A stretch of 58,401 nucleotides of DNA, taken from Lachnospiraceae bacterium. GTDB taxonomy: Bacteria; Bacillota; Clostridia; Lachnospirales; Lachnospiraceae. This document shows positions 32,564 through 41,340 of the stretch, one piece after another (the first letter of the stretch is position 1; every line of letters begins with the position of its first letter). Made by a program: the position numbers and the translations under genes. The stretch covers positions 141,798 to 200,198 of the forward strand of contig JAFZQH010000030.1 in the NCBI GenBank assembly GCA_017550165.1, written 5' to 3'. The notes beneath the pieces are model-generated. The model saw only the letters and a program-made list of their open reading frames with translations, did not search any database and had not been told where the DNA came from.

Positions 32564-33262
32564 TTACTCGTAATCTCCTCTGATATGGGTGTTGGGCAAG
32601 GTCTTTAACAAAATGTCCTTAAATCCCCGGATCTCCTCCTCCGAGAAACCCTCGAACACCGGAGAGATAACCTCCGGTCCCTCTTTATAATTCTGAATAT
32701 AATAGGTACTGTCACCTGCCAGCCACTCTCCGATCCCCCGGACATCTTCTTCCGTGTGAAGTCCCTTCACATAGGTTGTGCGGAATTCATAGTCGGGAGC
32801 CATCTCGGAAATGATGTTCACCGAGGCCTCTATCCGCGAGATATCAAGGTTTCTCACTCCGCAGATCTCCTGATAGTGATCCTTTGCACCCTTGACATCC
32901 ATTGCGACGTAATCCAACATTTTCTCTTTTAAAAGTGTCTCCAGCACTTCCGGCTTATAGCCGTTGGAGTCCAACTTAACAGCCAATCCCAGATCCCTTA
33001 TACGGCCGATAAAATCCCTGAGATTGGGATTAAGAGTCGGCTCACCTCCCGTGATACACACGCCTTCCAGCATCCCTGACCTCTTCTTCAATGTAGCCAG
33101 GACCTCTTCGGCCGGTATGGTCTCAACCTTTTCAGGAGCCAACACCAGGGATGAATTGTGACAAAAGGGACAGCAGAAATTGCACCGCCCCAGAAAGACC
33201 GTGGCCGCCAGATGGCCCGGATAATCTAAAAGAGTGGTCTTTTGAAAACCATGAATCTCCAT
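32564..33262 (-). CDS. nrdG: Anaerobic ribonucleoside-triphosphate reductase activating protein
   Basis: 232 aa radical SAM enzyme. The cluster motif is CNFCCPFC (CX3CX2C) near residue 27, preceded by HGFQKTTLLDYPGHLAATVFL, and followed by CITGGEPTLNP and VKLDSNGY. This is the NrdG2-type activase that makes the glycyl radical on NrdD. No nrdD is in the window, so its partner is elsewhere, and activation of a different glycyl enzyme cannot be excluded. Confidence 0.85.
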   Translation of the reverse strand: MEIHGFQKTTLLDYPGHLAATVFLGRCNFCCPFCHNSSLVLAPEKVETIPAEEVLATLKKRSGMLEGVCITGGEPTLNPNLRDFIGRIRDLGLAVKLDSNGYKPEVLETLLKEKMLDYVAMDVKGAKDHYQEICGVRNLDISRIEASVNIISEMAPDYEFRTTYVKGLHTEEDVRGIGEWLAGDSTYYIQNYKEGPEVISPVFEGFSEEEIRGFKDILLKTLPNTHIRGDYE

Positions 33263-33290
33263 TGATACTCCTTCTCCCGTTAATATACTG

Positions 33291-34775
33291 TCAATCGTTA
33301 AGCTGCAAGGAGGTGAGCTTAAGGGAAAGCGACTTTATCTTGCCCAGAAGACGGGGCACATCTTCCCTGTACTCCTCGGAATCGGTTCCTTTTCTCCTGA
33401 TCTGCCTGATCAGCCGTACATAGCTTACCAGGGCAGCCTTATCCTCTGCTGCTGCAAGAACGCTCTCATCATCCGTTCCCATATAGCTGCGGATAAAGGC
33501 TTTCCAGAACCGCTTAGCCGTATCGTAGGAGAATCCCATGTAATCCTCCACAACCTTGGGATCCCTCTCTCCCTTAGCCACATAAAACATATATATACCT
33601 GCCACGTCGATGATGGGATTGCCCATGGAGATACGATCCATGTCTATCAGCATGGGCTCATTGTCCTGGAGGAATACATTTCCCGTGTGGAAATCCCCAT
33701 GGATAAGACAATTCCCCCGGGGAACCGCCCGCATCAGCGATGAAACCTTTTCCGCAAGCACATCGTCCACCATGGCAAGTCCGCCCTCCACATAGCCTAA
33801 CATAACGTCGTCCGCTGAGGGAAAGAGATCATCTTCACTGACCTCGGTCCCGTGAATGAGCTTGGCAAGTGAAGCCATGGTCTCAGCGTAATGCTCCACC
33901 TGATCGGGATCCTGGGCTATATACCAGGAGATGGTCTTTGCCTCAAAGAGCTCGAACATGGCGCCGTAGCGCTTACCCGCCGTTACTATACCGAAGGATA
34001 TGGCCGTTGGCAGACCGATGACAAAGGCTCTCTTGCTGAGGGCGATCTCCTGCTCAACGTCCTTGTATGTATTGTTCTCATTGTATATCTTGATGACCAG
34101 CTCATCATCATAGCGGTACACATCCCCTTTGGCTCCCCGGCCCACAAGCCTGCAGCCGTCAAGGGATATCTCCCGGTATGCCTGATATACTGTCTTCTTT
34201 ACATCAAAGGTATAGGGCCAGATAAAGTTGATATGCTTGATAAATTCCTTAAAAGCCCCTGTCCTGTTAAGCTCCAGCTCCACATATTCCGCCACTGTCT
34301 TATAGTACCAGCGTTGAAGCTGGGGGTCTTTGCCGTTTAAGTATTCCCAGGTCTCCTCGCCTTTTTCGCCGTAAATGATGGCCAGAGACCGGATGTTGGC
34401 AAGTTTATCTGCCAGCCAAAGCATCTTAACCCCTATGTCCTTGCTGGCCTTCAGGTCCTCAAGGGATTCCTCTTTGCGCGTCTTCCATGAACTTCCCCTG
34501 GACTCACCGCTATGAGGCTTCTCAGTCTCCGATTCAACTATGGCAGCGACTCTTTCCCCGAATCTCTGCTTGATCTCCTCTAGCGTACCGTCCGTCTCTT
34601 CTACAATGTCGTGAAGAACGCCGGCTGCGATCACCTCCTGATCCTCAGTCATGGTGGAAATGATCTGTGCCACCTCCAGCGGATGCAGGATATAAGGGTT
34701 GTTCTTGATCTTCCGAACCTTGCCCTGATGAAGGATGGTGGCATAAATAATGGCTTCTTCCAATAGATTCATCAT
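33291..34775 (-). CDS. SpoT-type HD hydrolase domain fused to an APH-like kinase
   Basis: 494 aa. Residues ~1-165 form an HD hydrolase of the RelA/SpoT-MESH1 kind: HPLEVAQII, AGVLHDIVEETDGT and LWLADKLANIRSL give the metal and substrate residues. Residues ~205-450 form an aminoglycoside-phosphotransferase/choline-kinase-like fold: GRGAKGDVYRYDDELVIKIY (nucleotide loop and Lys), CLIHGDFHTGNVFLQ (catalytic Asp/Asn) and LIDMDRISMG (metal Asp). There is no ppGpp synthetase, TGS or ACT domain. Both active sites look complete. A small-molecule kinase joined to an alarmone-type hydrolase suggests linked phosphorylation and removal, but substrates are unknown. The start follows AAAGGAGG. Confidence 0.85.
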   Translation of the reverse strand: MMNLLEEAIIYATILHQGKVRKIKNNPYILHPLEVAQIISTMTEDQEVIAAGVLHDIVEETDGTLEEIKQRFGERVAAIVESETEKPHSGESRGSSWKTRKEESLEDLKASKDIGVKMLWLADKLANIRSLAIIYGEKGEETWEYLNGKDPQLQRWYYKTVAEYVELELNRTGAFKEFIKHINFIWPYTFDVKKTVYQAYREISLDGCRLVGRGAKGDVYRYDDELVIKIYNENNTYKDVEQEIALSKRAFVIGLPTAISFGIVTAGKRYGAMFELFEAKTISWYIAQDPDQVEHYAETMASLAKLIHGTEVSEDDLFPSADDVMLGYVEGGLAMVDDVLAEKVSSLMRAVPRGNCLIHGDFHTGNVFLQDNEPMLIDMDRISMGNPIIDVAGIYMFYVAKGERDPKVVEDYMGFSYDTAKRFWKAFIRSYMGTDDESVLAAAEDKAALVSYVRLIRQIRRKGTDSEEYREDVPRLLGKIKSLSLKLTSLQLND

Positions 34776-34843
34776 AGAAAGATCCTCCTTTAGAGAAAAG
34801 AGCAGCCACTATAATGACTGCCCTTTATTGCCTTGTAAAAAAA

Positions 34844-35106
34844 CCGTGCGTCCTGCTTTGAATCTCTGCCGCATACGTTACCGAAGCAGTTAGCTCGGCC
34901 CAGGCGCCCTTGCGTCACACGGGAGATTCCTCTTAGTGCTGCTTCATTCCTGACCTGACACGATTCGTGGATTCCCGTTGCGCAAGACCCGAGCGTCAAC
35001 ACCACTTACTTCGGGCAGCTTTGCAACAAGAAAACCCGGGGCAGGACATCACCCCATCTGTAGCGGATTGATGGTACAGGGAACCGCTGACTCCCCGGCT
35101 GCACGG
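34844..35106 (-). ncRNA. ffs: Signal recognition particle RNA, large Bacillus type
   Basis: About 263 bases. The conserved Ffh-binding helix 8 region reads GTGTCAGGTCAGGAATGAAG then CAGCACTAAG; the Alu-like half has GTCAGCGGTTCCCTGTACC, and AAGTAAGTGGTGTTGACG with TGCGCAACGGGAAT links the two. The ends CCGTGC and GCACGG pair, and TTTTTTT (34843-34837) follows. It targets secreted proteins with Ffh. It lies 3 bases behind tRNA-Ser and is probably cotranscribed with it. Confidence 0.93.
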
Positions 35107-35109
35107 AAG

Positions 35110-35197
35110 CGGAGATGGTGGGATTCGAACCCACGTGTCCCGCAAGGGACAAAACGATTTCGAGTCGTTCTCGTTATGACCACTTCGATACATCTCC
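35110..35197 (-). tRNA. tRNA-Ser (CGA)
   Basis: 88 bases with the long variable arm of class II tRNAs (TTTTGTCCCTTGCGGGACACG). Acceptor GGAGATG/CATCTCC, discriminator G, anticodon loop CTCGAAA. Reads UCG. CCA is not encoded; SRP RNA follows directly. Confidence 0.93.
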
Positions 35198-35201
35198 TAA
35201 T

Positions 35202-35270
35202 GTCATAAGCTGTCGCCGTAGGCGACTGATCGCTTATGACACGGCGACGTTTTGCGACTTCGTCGCAAAA
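35202..35270. repeat. Two adjacent hairpins in the tRNA-Ser leader region
   Basis: Hairpin 1: GTCATAAGC (35202-35210) with GCTTATGAC (35232-35240), enclosing GTCGCC-GTA-GGCGAC. Hairpin 2: TTTTGCGAC (35250-35258) with GTCGCAAAA (35262-35270), loop TTC. They lie between the tRNA-Ser 5' end and its -10 (TATAAT, 35301-35296), so they would be in the precursor RNA. Confidence 0.6.
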
Positions 35271-35441
35271 TGTTGTTTTCTATCGTCACTTGTGCATTAT
35301 ACAAAAACAAGCAAAACAAAGCAAGAACCGGGGCTTGATTTCTAAAATCATCTGTGATAATATCTGAATTGCAAGAAGTAGTTATTAAAACTACATGACG
35401 TGTAAATCCGCTTATTTACTCATCCAAAGGGGGTTGTTTAC

Positions 35442-36101
35442 ATGAAAATCAGTCTTAAAGATCCCGGAAGCGCCATAACACATTTTCTCGGGATAGTATT
35501 TGCGATCCTGGCTATGCCGCCTCTGCTTATGCGGGCAGCCATCTGGCCGGACCGGACCCACCTGATAGCCCTTTCCGTATTTATAACAAGTATGCTCATG
35601 CTCTATTCCGCAAGCACCATTTACCATTCGGTTGACAGATCCGAAAAGGTGAACCGTGTCTTACGGAAGATGGACCATATAATGATATTTTACCTTATAG
35701 CCGGGTCTTATACCCCCATCTGCCTAATAGTCCTTAAAGGGACCTTCGGGCTGGTGCTGCTTTCAGTGGTCTGGGGTATTGCCATTCTGGGTACCTTCAT
35801 TAAGGCCCTTTGGATCACCTGCCCCAAATGGTTCTCTTCAGTGCTATATATAGCCATGGGATGGGTGGTTGTCATAGCTTTCGGGCCCATTCTTCACACA
35901 ATGCCCGCACAGGGAATCTTCTGGCTGGTAGCCGGAGGAGTCCTCTACACCATCGGTGGCGTTATCTACGCAGTGGTGGCTAAAACATTTAATGACAGAC
36001 ACCCCAACTTCGGGACCCACGAGATCTTCCATCTCTTCGTCCTGGCGGGAAGCATCTGCCATTTCATCATGATGTATTCATACGTTGCTCTTATGCCTTG
36101 A
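35442..36101 (+). CDS. Hemolysin III / YqfA family (PAQR-like) membrane protein
   Basis: 219 aa, seven membrane helices. Family marks: DPGSAITHFLG at the N-terminus, YSASTIYHSV and DHIMIFYLIAGSYTPICL in the first half, and HEIFHLFVLAGSICHFIM at the end; the His residues correspond to the metal ligands of PAQR receptors. The name hemolysin is historical; a role in membrane lipid balance is more likely. The start follows AAAGGGGG. Its last 11 bases overlap the end of the converging histidine kinase gene. Confidence 0.9.
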   Translation: MKISLKDPGSAITHFLGIVFAILAMPPLLMRAAIWPDRTHLIALSVFITSMLMLYSASTIYHSVDRSEKVNRVLRKMDHIMIFYLIAGSYTPICLIVLKGTFGLVLLSVVWGIAILGTFIKALWITCPKWFSSVLYIAMGWVVVIAFGPILHTMPAQGIFWLVAGGVLYTIGGVIYAVVAKTFNDRHPNFGTHEIFHLFVLAGSICHFIMMYSYVALMP

Positions 36102-38265
36102 TTATCTTGTCCTGGGGGAGATATTTCTTAAGCATCTCCTCCAATGCTTTTCTGTTGATGGGTTTTGTCAGGTAGTCCGTGAAGCCCTGGCTGAGGTACT
36201 TCTCCTTGGCTCCGCTGACAGCATCGGCGGTCAGGCAGATAAAGGGAACCCCCACATTGGGTCCGCCCGTCTCTTCCTTGATCCTGTTCATTGCCTCGGT
36301 CCCGTCCATGACCGGCATTCTCTGATCCATCAAAATAATGTCATAACTCTTCTTCGATGCCTTTTCTATGGCCTCGGCCCCGCTTGAGGCCATATCCAGC
36401 CCTATCTTCGTATTCTTCAGCAGCCCCTCCACAACCTTAAGGTTCATGGCCGTATCATCAACCACAAGTATAACCGCCTCGGGAGCCTCGAAGGATTCCC
36501 TGAGTACCGGAGCGCTCATCTGCTCATTTCTGTATTTATTCCTGAAATCACCCATGGGTTCTGCAGAAACCACCTGCTGAGGAATAACCACCGTAAAGAC
36601 CGACCCCTTGCCGTAGTCGCTGTCGACAGATACGCTTCCGCCCATCATTTCCAAGAGGTTGTGGGTAATGGCCAGGCCCAGGCCGGTCCCCTCTACAGTA
36701 CTGTTCTGCTGAAGGTCCACCCTCTCGAATTTATCAAAGAGCTTGTCTATATCTTCCTTCCTGATGCCTATTCCTGTGTCTTTTACCTCGAAAATGATGT
36801 CTATGTTCTTTCCCGCCTCAATTGTCGCCTCATCATTTTTGTATACTGACAGTCGGACAGAACCTTCATGGGTGTATTTAACCGCATTGTTCAATATATT
36901 GGTGACAATCTGCTGCACACGTACCGCATCTCCGAATAGATTCTCCGGCAGAGACCCGTCAATGGCCGTATCAAAGGAGAGTTTCTTTTCCTTGGCCCGG
37001 ATGCCCACCATGATACATATATCATTTAAAACGGTGCTGAGTCTATAGTTGTCATTAACTATCTCCAGCTTTCCGGCCTCGATCTTGGAGAAATCCAGAA
37101 TATCGTTGATGATGGAAAGCAGGTTGTTCCCGGCACTTTCTATGTTGCCGGAATAAGTGCTGATATTAGTCAGGACCCTGTTCATGGCCAGGGTGTCCTC
37201 CCGGGGTATCTCCCGGGCCTGAAGGCTCTCTCTTAAGATCATCTCGTTCATTCCCAGCACTGCATTGATGGGAGTCCTTATCTCGTGGGACATATTTGCG
37301 AGGAAATCACTTTTTGCGGCATTAGCATGCTCGGCGTTGGTCTTTTCTATCCGGAGCATCTTGCTCTCCGCTGCCCTCTGTCCGTATGTAAATATGAAAA
37401 TGACAGCCACGGTAAATATTATCACCACTATGGAAATGACGAAAAGTACCAGGGCAATGATGGGATACAGCACGATGCCGTCCTCCTCACCCAGCTGCGC
37501 GATCATTTCCTCCTTCATCCATAATGCGAGAAAGAAGCCTCCGAAACTGAATACTGCAAGAGTAAGGATATACAGAGGTCTCAGCACCGCCTGGGACTGC
37601 CTTACGGGAGTCCCCTTTGCTCTTCTCCAGGGCTGATCCAGATCCTTTGAGATCGCCCAGGAAATAAGCAGGAACACCGTTGTCATTAAGTAAGAGGCAT
37701 AAGTGTAAGGGTACAGCCACTCACTGGGCCAGGCGAAGCAGGACGATGTCCACATGATGTATTCCATAATGATAAAATGAAGCGATAATATGGCAACGTG
37801 GGGTTTTCTCGCCCCATTCTTCCGGTTCTTAAAGTAAAAGATCATGCTGTTGACGCTTACGCATGCGATCAGAGCACACCAGAAGTTCTGCCAGATATTG
37901 TTGAAGATTCCCCCGAACTGCAGATAATAAAGGAACTGCGGGACTATGATCGGGATGGGAAGCAGTGATATGGGCGAAAAGAATGCCTTCTCCTCCTCAA
38001 ACCGGATCTCAAAAACCAGTAATGCAAGAAAAACATAACCGATGTCCCATCCGAGATATGCCATGAAAGAAGATGTGGTGGGGTAATCACCCATGAGAAT
38101 GGTATATGTACCCCAATAATAATTGCTGAGCAGGTTACCCATCAGGAATCCCATGCAGTATATCCATGCACGGCATGGCTTGGCAACATAGTGAAAGAGG
38201 CTGACGATCAGCCCTGACAATGTTAAAAGGATCGCCAGAATATTACCTATATGTTCAGAAAGCAT
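36091..38265 (-). CDS. Hybrid sensor histidine kinase with seven-helix membrane domain and receiver
   Basis: 724 aa. Residues ~1-215 hold about seven membrane helices, with an eighth and ninth at ~230-310. HisKA follows with NMSHEIRTPINAVLG (phospho-His), an HATPase_c with NILNNAVKYT, DTGIGI and GTGLGLAITHNLLEMMGG, then a receiver (~600-720) with DD near VVDDTAMN, the phospho-Asp in IILMDQRMPVMDG, Thr in CLTADA and Lys in YLTKPI. No HPt or DNA-binding domain is present, so output goes to an unlinked protein. The start follows GGGGTGGAGT. Confidence 0.93.
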   Translation of the reverse strand: MLSEHIGNILAILLTLSGLIVSLFHYVAKPCRAWIYCMGFLMGNLLSNYYWGTYTILMGDYPTTSSFMAYLGWDIGYVFLALLVFEIRFEEEKAFFSPISLLPIPIIVPQFLYYLQFGGIFNNIWQNFWCALIACVSVNSMIFYFKNRKNGARKPHVAILSLHFIIMEYIMWTSSCFAWPSEWLYPYTYASYLMTTVFLLISWAISKDLDQPWRRAKGTPVRQSQAVLRPLYILTLAVFSFGGFFLALWMKEEMIAQLGEEDGIVLYPIIALVLFVISIVVIIFTVAVIFIFTYGQRAAESKMLRIEKTNAEHANAAKSDFLANMSHEIRTPINAVLGMNEMILRESLQAREIPREDTLAMNRVLTNISTYSGNIESAGNNLLSIINDILDFSKIEAGKLEIVNDNYRLSTVLNDICIMVGIRAKEKKLSFDTAIDGSLPENLFGDAVRVQQIVTNILNNAVKYTHEGSVRLSVYKNDEATIEAGKNIDIIFEVKDTGIGIRKEDIDKLFDKFERVDLQQNSTVEGTGLGLAITHNLLEMMGGSVSVDSDYGKGSVFTVVIPQQVVSAEPMGDFRNKYRNEQMSAPVLRESFEAPEAVILVVDDTAMNLKVVEGLLKNTKIGLDMASSGAEAIEKASKKSYDIILMDQRMPVMDGTEAMNRIKEETGGPNVGVPFICLTADAVSGAKEKYLSQGFTDYLTKPINRKALEEMLKKYLPQDKIIKA

Positions 38266-38355
38266 ACTCCACCCCGCATTCGAACATTCGGCCCGTGCCG
38301 CTCAACAAGTATCCATCTTCATCATTATATCTGCTTGCCTGTGCTATTTCAAGTA

Positions 38356-41205
38356 TCAGTACCGGCGCTTATCAAGGTCGGTTTTTGCCTTAACGGTTAT
38401 CCTGCAGGTAGCGCTCTTCTTGCCGCCCGTCACCTTAACGGTGGTGGTTCCCGGCTTGATGGGCGTCACTTTTCCGTCCCTGCTTACAGAGACAATACCG
38501 GACTTACTTGCCTTATATTTAAACTTACCTCCCGCTGCTCCAAAGGGGTATACCTTCGGCGAAAGATCAAATGGCGAATCTCCCACCTTCATGGTCTTTG
38601 TCTTTGCGCTTAAGGTAACCTTTGTTACGCTTGGTTTAACGGTCACATAGCAGGTCGCAGCTGCTTCGCCCGCAAAAGCGGAGATCGTTGCCACTCCCGG
38701 AGACTTGGCCGTCACTTTTCCGGAGGAATTGACAGTTGCTATCTTCGGATCACTGCTGATCCACGTCACTTTTTTATCCTTTGCATTCGACGGTTTCAAA
38801 GATTTGGTCTTTAATTTGGAGTTTCCTCCCTTGGCAAGGGTCAGGTTGGTCTTATTGACACTGATACTCTTTACAAATTTAACTTTACCGCCGGTAACGG
38901 TTACCCTGCAGGTTGCTTTTTTCTTTTTCCCGTCAGCAGTCGTTGCCGTGATCGTGGCTGTTCCCTTTTTAATCCCTTTTACAACGCCGTCTTTATCAAC
39001 GGTCGCGACTTTTTTATTGCTGCTCTTCCATTTCACGCCACATGCAGACGCACTATCAGGTGCTATTACCGCCTTAAGGGCAAATGTCTGGCCTTTTCCT
39101 ATAGAAACGCTCCTCTTACTGAGCGAAACAGAATCTGCCCCGGATTCTGATAAGGGCTCTCCATATGCCTTAATTGCATGATTATCCAATTGCTCATAAA
39201 GAGGCGAATAAGCCTTTATCTTCTCTGAATAATGATCTTGATAAAAATCTATCCAGTCTGACCATTTGCCGTCATAATAAGCGAGGCTTTCTCCCCTGTT
39301 GACTACGCCTTTTTTTCTGTAAATACCTCCATCAATACCCCGGGCTTCAGATAATCCGATATTGATCCCGACATCATATACAGGAGCCGCATCGGTGGAA
39401 ACCTTATGTGTCATGATCACGGAAAAGTGCTGGCCCTTCTTGACCTTATTCCGGTTATTAAGCTTAATACGACAGTATCCCCCATATTCAACCATTTTTG
39501 TTCCGCTCTCAAGAAGAACTCCGTCCCGCGGATTTGAATAATAATCGTTCAGTTTATAAACCTCATAGGTCACTTCCGTCTCGTGACTGTCGGTCTGGGT
39601 GGATATGTACGATATATTCTGGTCATAACCCGCCTCAAATACATTTGCAAGTAAGACCGGTTCAGGTTCTTGCATCGAAAAGGCCCCGGTCATGGGCATA
39701 AGATCATACTGGTTTATATAATATTTTGAGGAAGCAGGCTTTTCCGGATCCTTATCGGTATAGTAATCAAAGGATCTAAATTCCGTTATGCTTTTATCAT
39801 AGTAGGAAAGATAGAAATAACCCGATCCGTTTATCCCCCAGTCTTCGTAGTTATGTTGACCCGGAGTTTCATCATTTACGCTTCCCCAGCTGTTTTTAAC
39901 TATAAATGCTCCGTCTTCCGGAGGGGTCTTATCATTTCCCTTTGAATCTTTTCCGGAAAGGAAATTCGTTCTGCTGTAGTTATCATCATAACCGACTATT
40001 GTGACCATATGATTCCCGGGTTTTCTCTCATCATAGGTATACTGAGCCCATGTGGGGTCGTCGCCGGTCACATTTAAACAAGCTTCCTCCGTGAGAGCTT
40101 GCCCGGGGGCGGACTGATCACCGTAATATCCGACTGCAACCGCTCTTCCCGAGGCGAGTTCACTCTTTACGGCTGCGATCGCCGCTTTATCATATATAAC
40201 CTTGCCGTTACCGTCTTTTTTGAGGCTGTAATCCGGATTTCTTTTAACAGGGATCGGGAGAATATGGCACTCCCGAAGGGCAGCATAATTGTTTTCAAAT
40301 CTATGCTGATAATCGACATCGATACTCCAGTCATCCAGACTTGAATATTTGGAACGATCGGATCCCCCAATAGCCAGGATTCTTTCTGTTTTTTTCTTAA
40401 AAACCGCTTCAAAATCAGCCTCCGTTTTATCAGGATATTCTGCCATGAACACTTTACGGAGTATTTCCTTCATTTGCCCCCTCAATTCGGGATCAGAGTA
40501 TACATCATAGTCGGTTAATCCGTCTTTCCCGCCGTTTGCGTATGGATATTCATTCTCTTCCCCCGGAAAACGCGTCGATTCGTCCTTCGGTCCGATTCCC
40601 GAACCGAAAAGAGAGGCTCCATAGAATGATAATCCACCTACATCATACACTTTATTTTTGTCTGTGCTATCATCACAGTATGCCCCTTCACCTATCTGTG
40701 ACGCAGGAATGCCATATCCCACATCTGTGTCTCTTATACGTTGGACCGCATAGTATGCAAGCGCCTTCTCGGATAGATCCAATGCCCGGCCGCCGTTTTT
40801 CGCCTTATATTCCTCATCCGTAACTCCCGAATCGTAGAGGATACTTGCCTCAGATGCAGCTATGACGGCATAGCTCCAGCAATCCGAAAAAGGATCCTGT
40901 GCCTTTACCTGTGTAACATAATTCTTCCCGCCATCAAAGACAGTCTTTCCATTGGTAACCCGGGTCGTCCCTCCTACATGGCGAAGGTCAAAGGCTTCCG
41001 GAAGGTTCTGTGCTCTCATTATGGCGGCATTTTGGGCCTCGGTTGACTTGAAGGCAAATACCTCAGCGTCCTTTAAAATGATGGGGGCATTCTTCAGATT
41101 CTTTTTCGCCGCCATTACATTAACACATGCCGGAGATGCAAGACTCCCCCACATCACCGTCGCCATGAGTATAGCCGCAAACCTGCTAAGACTATTCTTT
41201 TTCAT
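38356..41205 (-). CDS. Secreted papain-family (C1A) cysteine protease with lectin-like and BIg2 domains
   Basis: 949 aa. Signal peptide ~1-32. The C1A peptidase (~70-450) has the active Cys in DPFSDCWSYA (C109), His in PGNHMVTIVGYDDN (~401) and Asn in FIVKNSWGS (~436). A lectin-like domain (~465-640) follows, as in other clostridial surface C1A proteases, then three BIg2 Ig-like domains (~660-940) with repeated WKSSNKKVATVDKDG-type cores. There is no LPXTG; the BIg2 domains may hold it to the wall. The start follows AGAGGGAATTGTGT. The gene carries the same 33-bp upstream element as the beta-helix protein gene at 54538. Confidence 0.9.
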   Translation of the reverse strand: MKKNSLSRFAAILMATVMWGSLASPACVNVMAAKKNLKNAPIILKDAEVFAFKSTEAQNAAIMRAQNLPEAFDLRHVGGTTRVTNGKTVFDGGKNYVTQVKAQDPFSDCWSYAVIAASEASILYDSGVTDEEYKAKNGGRALDLSEKALAYYAVQRIRDTDVGYGIPASQIGEGAYCDDSTDKNKVYDVGGLSFYGASLFGSGIGPKDESTRFPGEENEYPYANGGKDGLTDYDVYSDPELRGQMKEILRKVFMAEYPDKTEADFEAVFKKKTERILAIGGSDRSKYSSLDDWSIDVDYQHRFENNYAALRECHILPIPVKRNPDYSLKKDGNGKVIYDKAAIAAVKSELASGRAVAVGYYGDQSAPGQALTEEACLNVTGDDPTWAQYTYDERKPGNHMVTIVGYDDNYSRTNFLSGKDSKGNDKTPPEDGAFIVKNSWGSVNDETPGQHNYEDWGINGSGYFYLSYYDKSITEFRSFDYYTDKDPEKPASSKYYINQYDLMPMTGAFSMQEPEPVLLANVFEAGYDQNISYISTQTDSHETEVTYEVYKLNDYYSNPRDGVLLESGTKMVEYGGYCRIKLNNRNKVKKGQHFSVIMTHKVSTDAAPVYDVGINIGLSEARGIDGGIYRKKGVVNRGESLAYYDGKWSDWIDFYQDHYSEKIKAYSPLYEQLDNHAIKAYGEPLSESGADSVSLSKRSVSIGKGQTFALKAVIAPDSASACGVKWKSSNKKVATVDKDGVVKGIKKGTATITATTADGKKKKATCRVTVTGGKVKFVKSISVNKTNLTLAKGGNSKLKTKSLKPSNAKDKKVTWISSDPKIATVNSSGKVTAKSPGVATISAFAGEAAATCYVTVKPSVTKVTLSAKTKTMKVGDSPFDLSPKVYPFGAAGGKFKYKASKSGIVSVSRDGKVTPIKPGTTTVKVTGGKKSATCRITVKAKTDLDKRRY

Positions 41206-41253
41206 ACACAATTCCCTCTGCTGTTTCTTAACGGTCACTTAGTATTTTGAAAC

Positions 41254-41286
41254 TTTAACCTGTCTATTATTATAGCACATTTAACC
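41254..41286 (-). promoter_or_regulatory. Shared 33-bp promoter element, copy 1 (protease gene)
   Basis: On the minus strand two GGTTAAA boxes 26 bases apart flank GTGCTATAAT and GACA. It equals 58114-58146 at 27 of 33 positions. TATAAT is the likely -10; no -35 consensus is present, so an activator is likely. Confidence 0.65.
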
Positions 41287-41291
41287 CTGTA

Positions 41292-41320
41292 TTGACTCTA
41301 TATCGCTATAGCGATATAAT
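41292..41320 (+). promoter_or_regulatory. Promoter and palindromic operator of the ART-like/HTH pair
   Basis: TTGACT (41292-41297), 17 bases, TATAAT (41315-41320). A perfect 20-bp palindrome, TATATCGCTATAGCGATATA (41299-41318), fills the spacer and enters the -10, the usual place for an autorepressor site. Confidence 0.8.
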
Positions 41321-41340
41321 ATACTCAGAGGTGATGGTAA

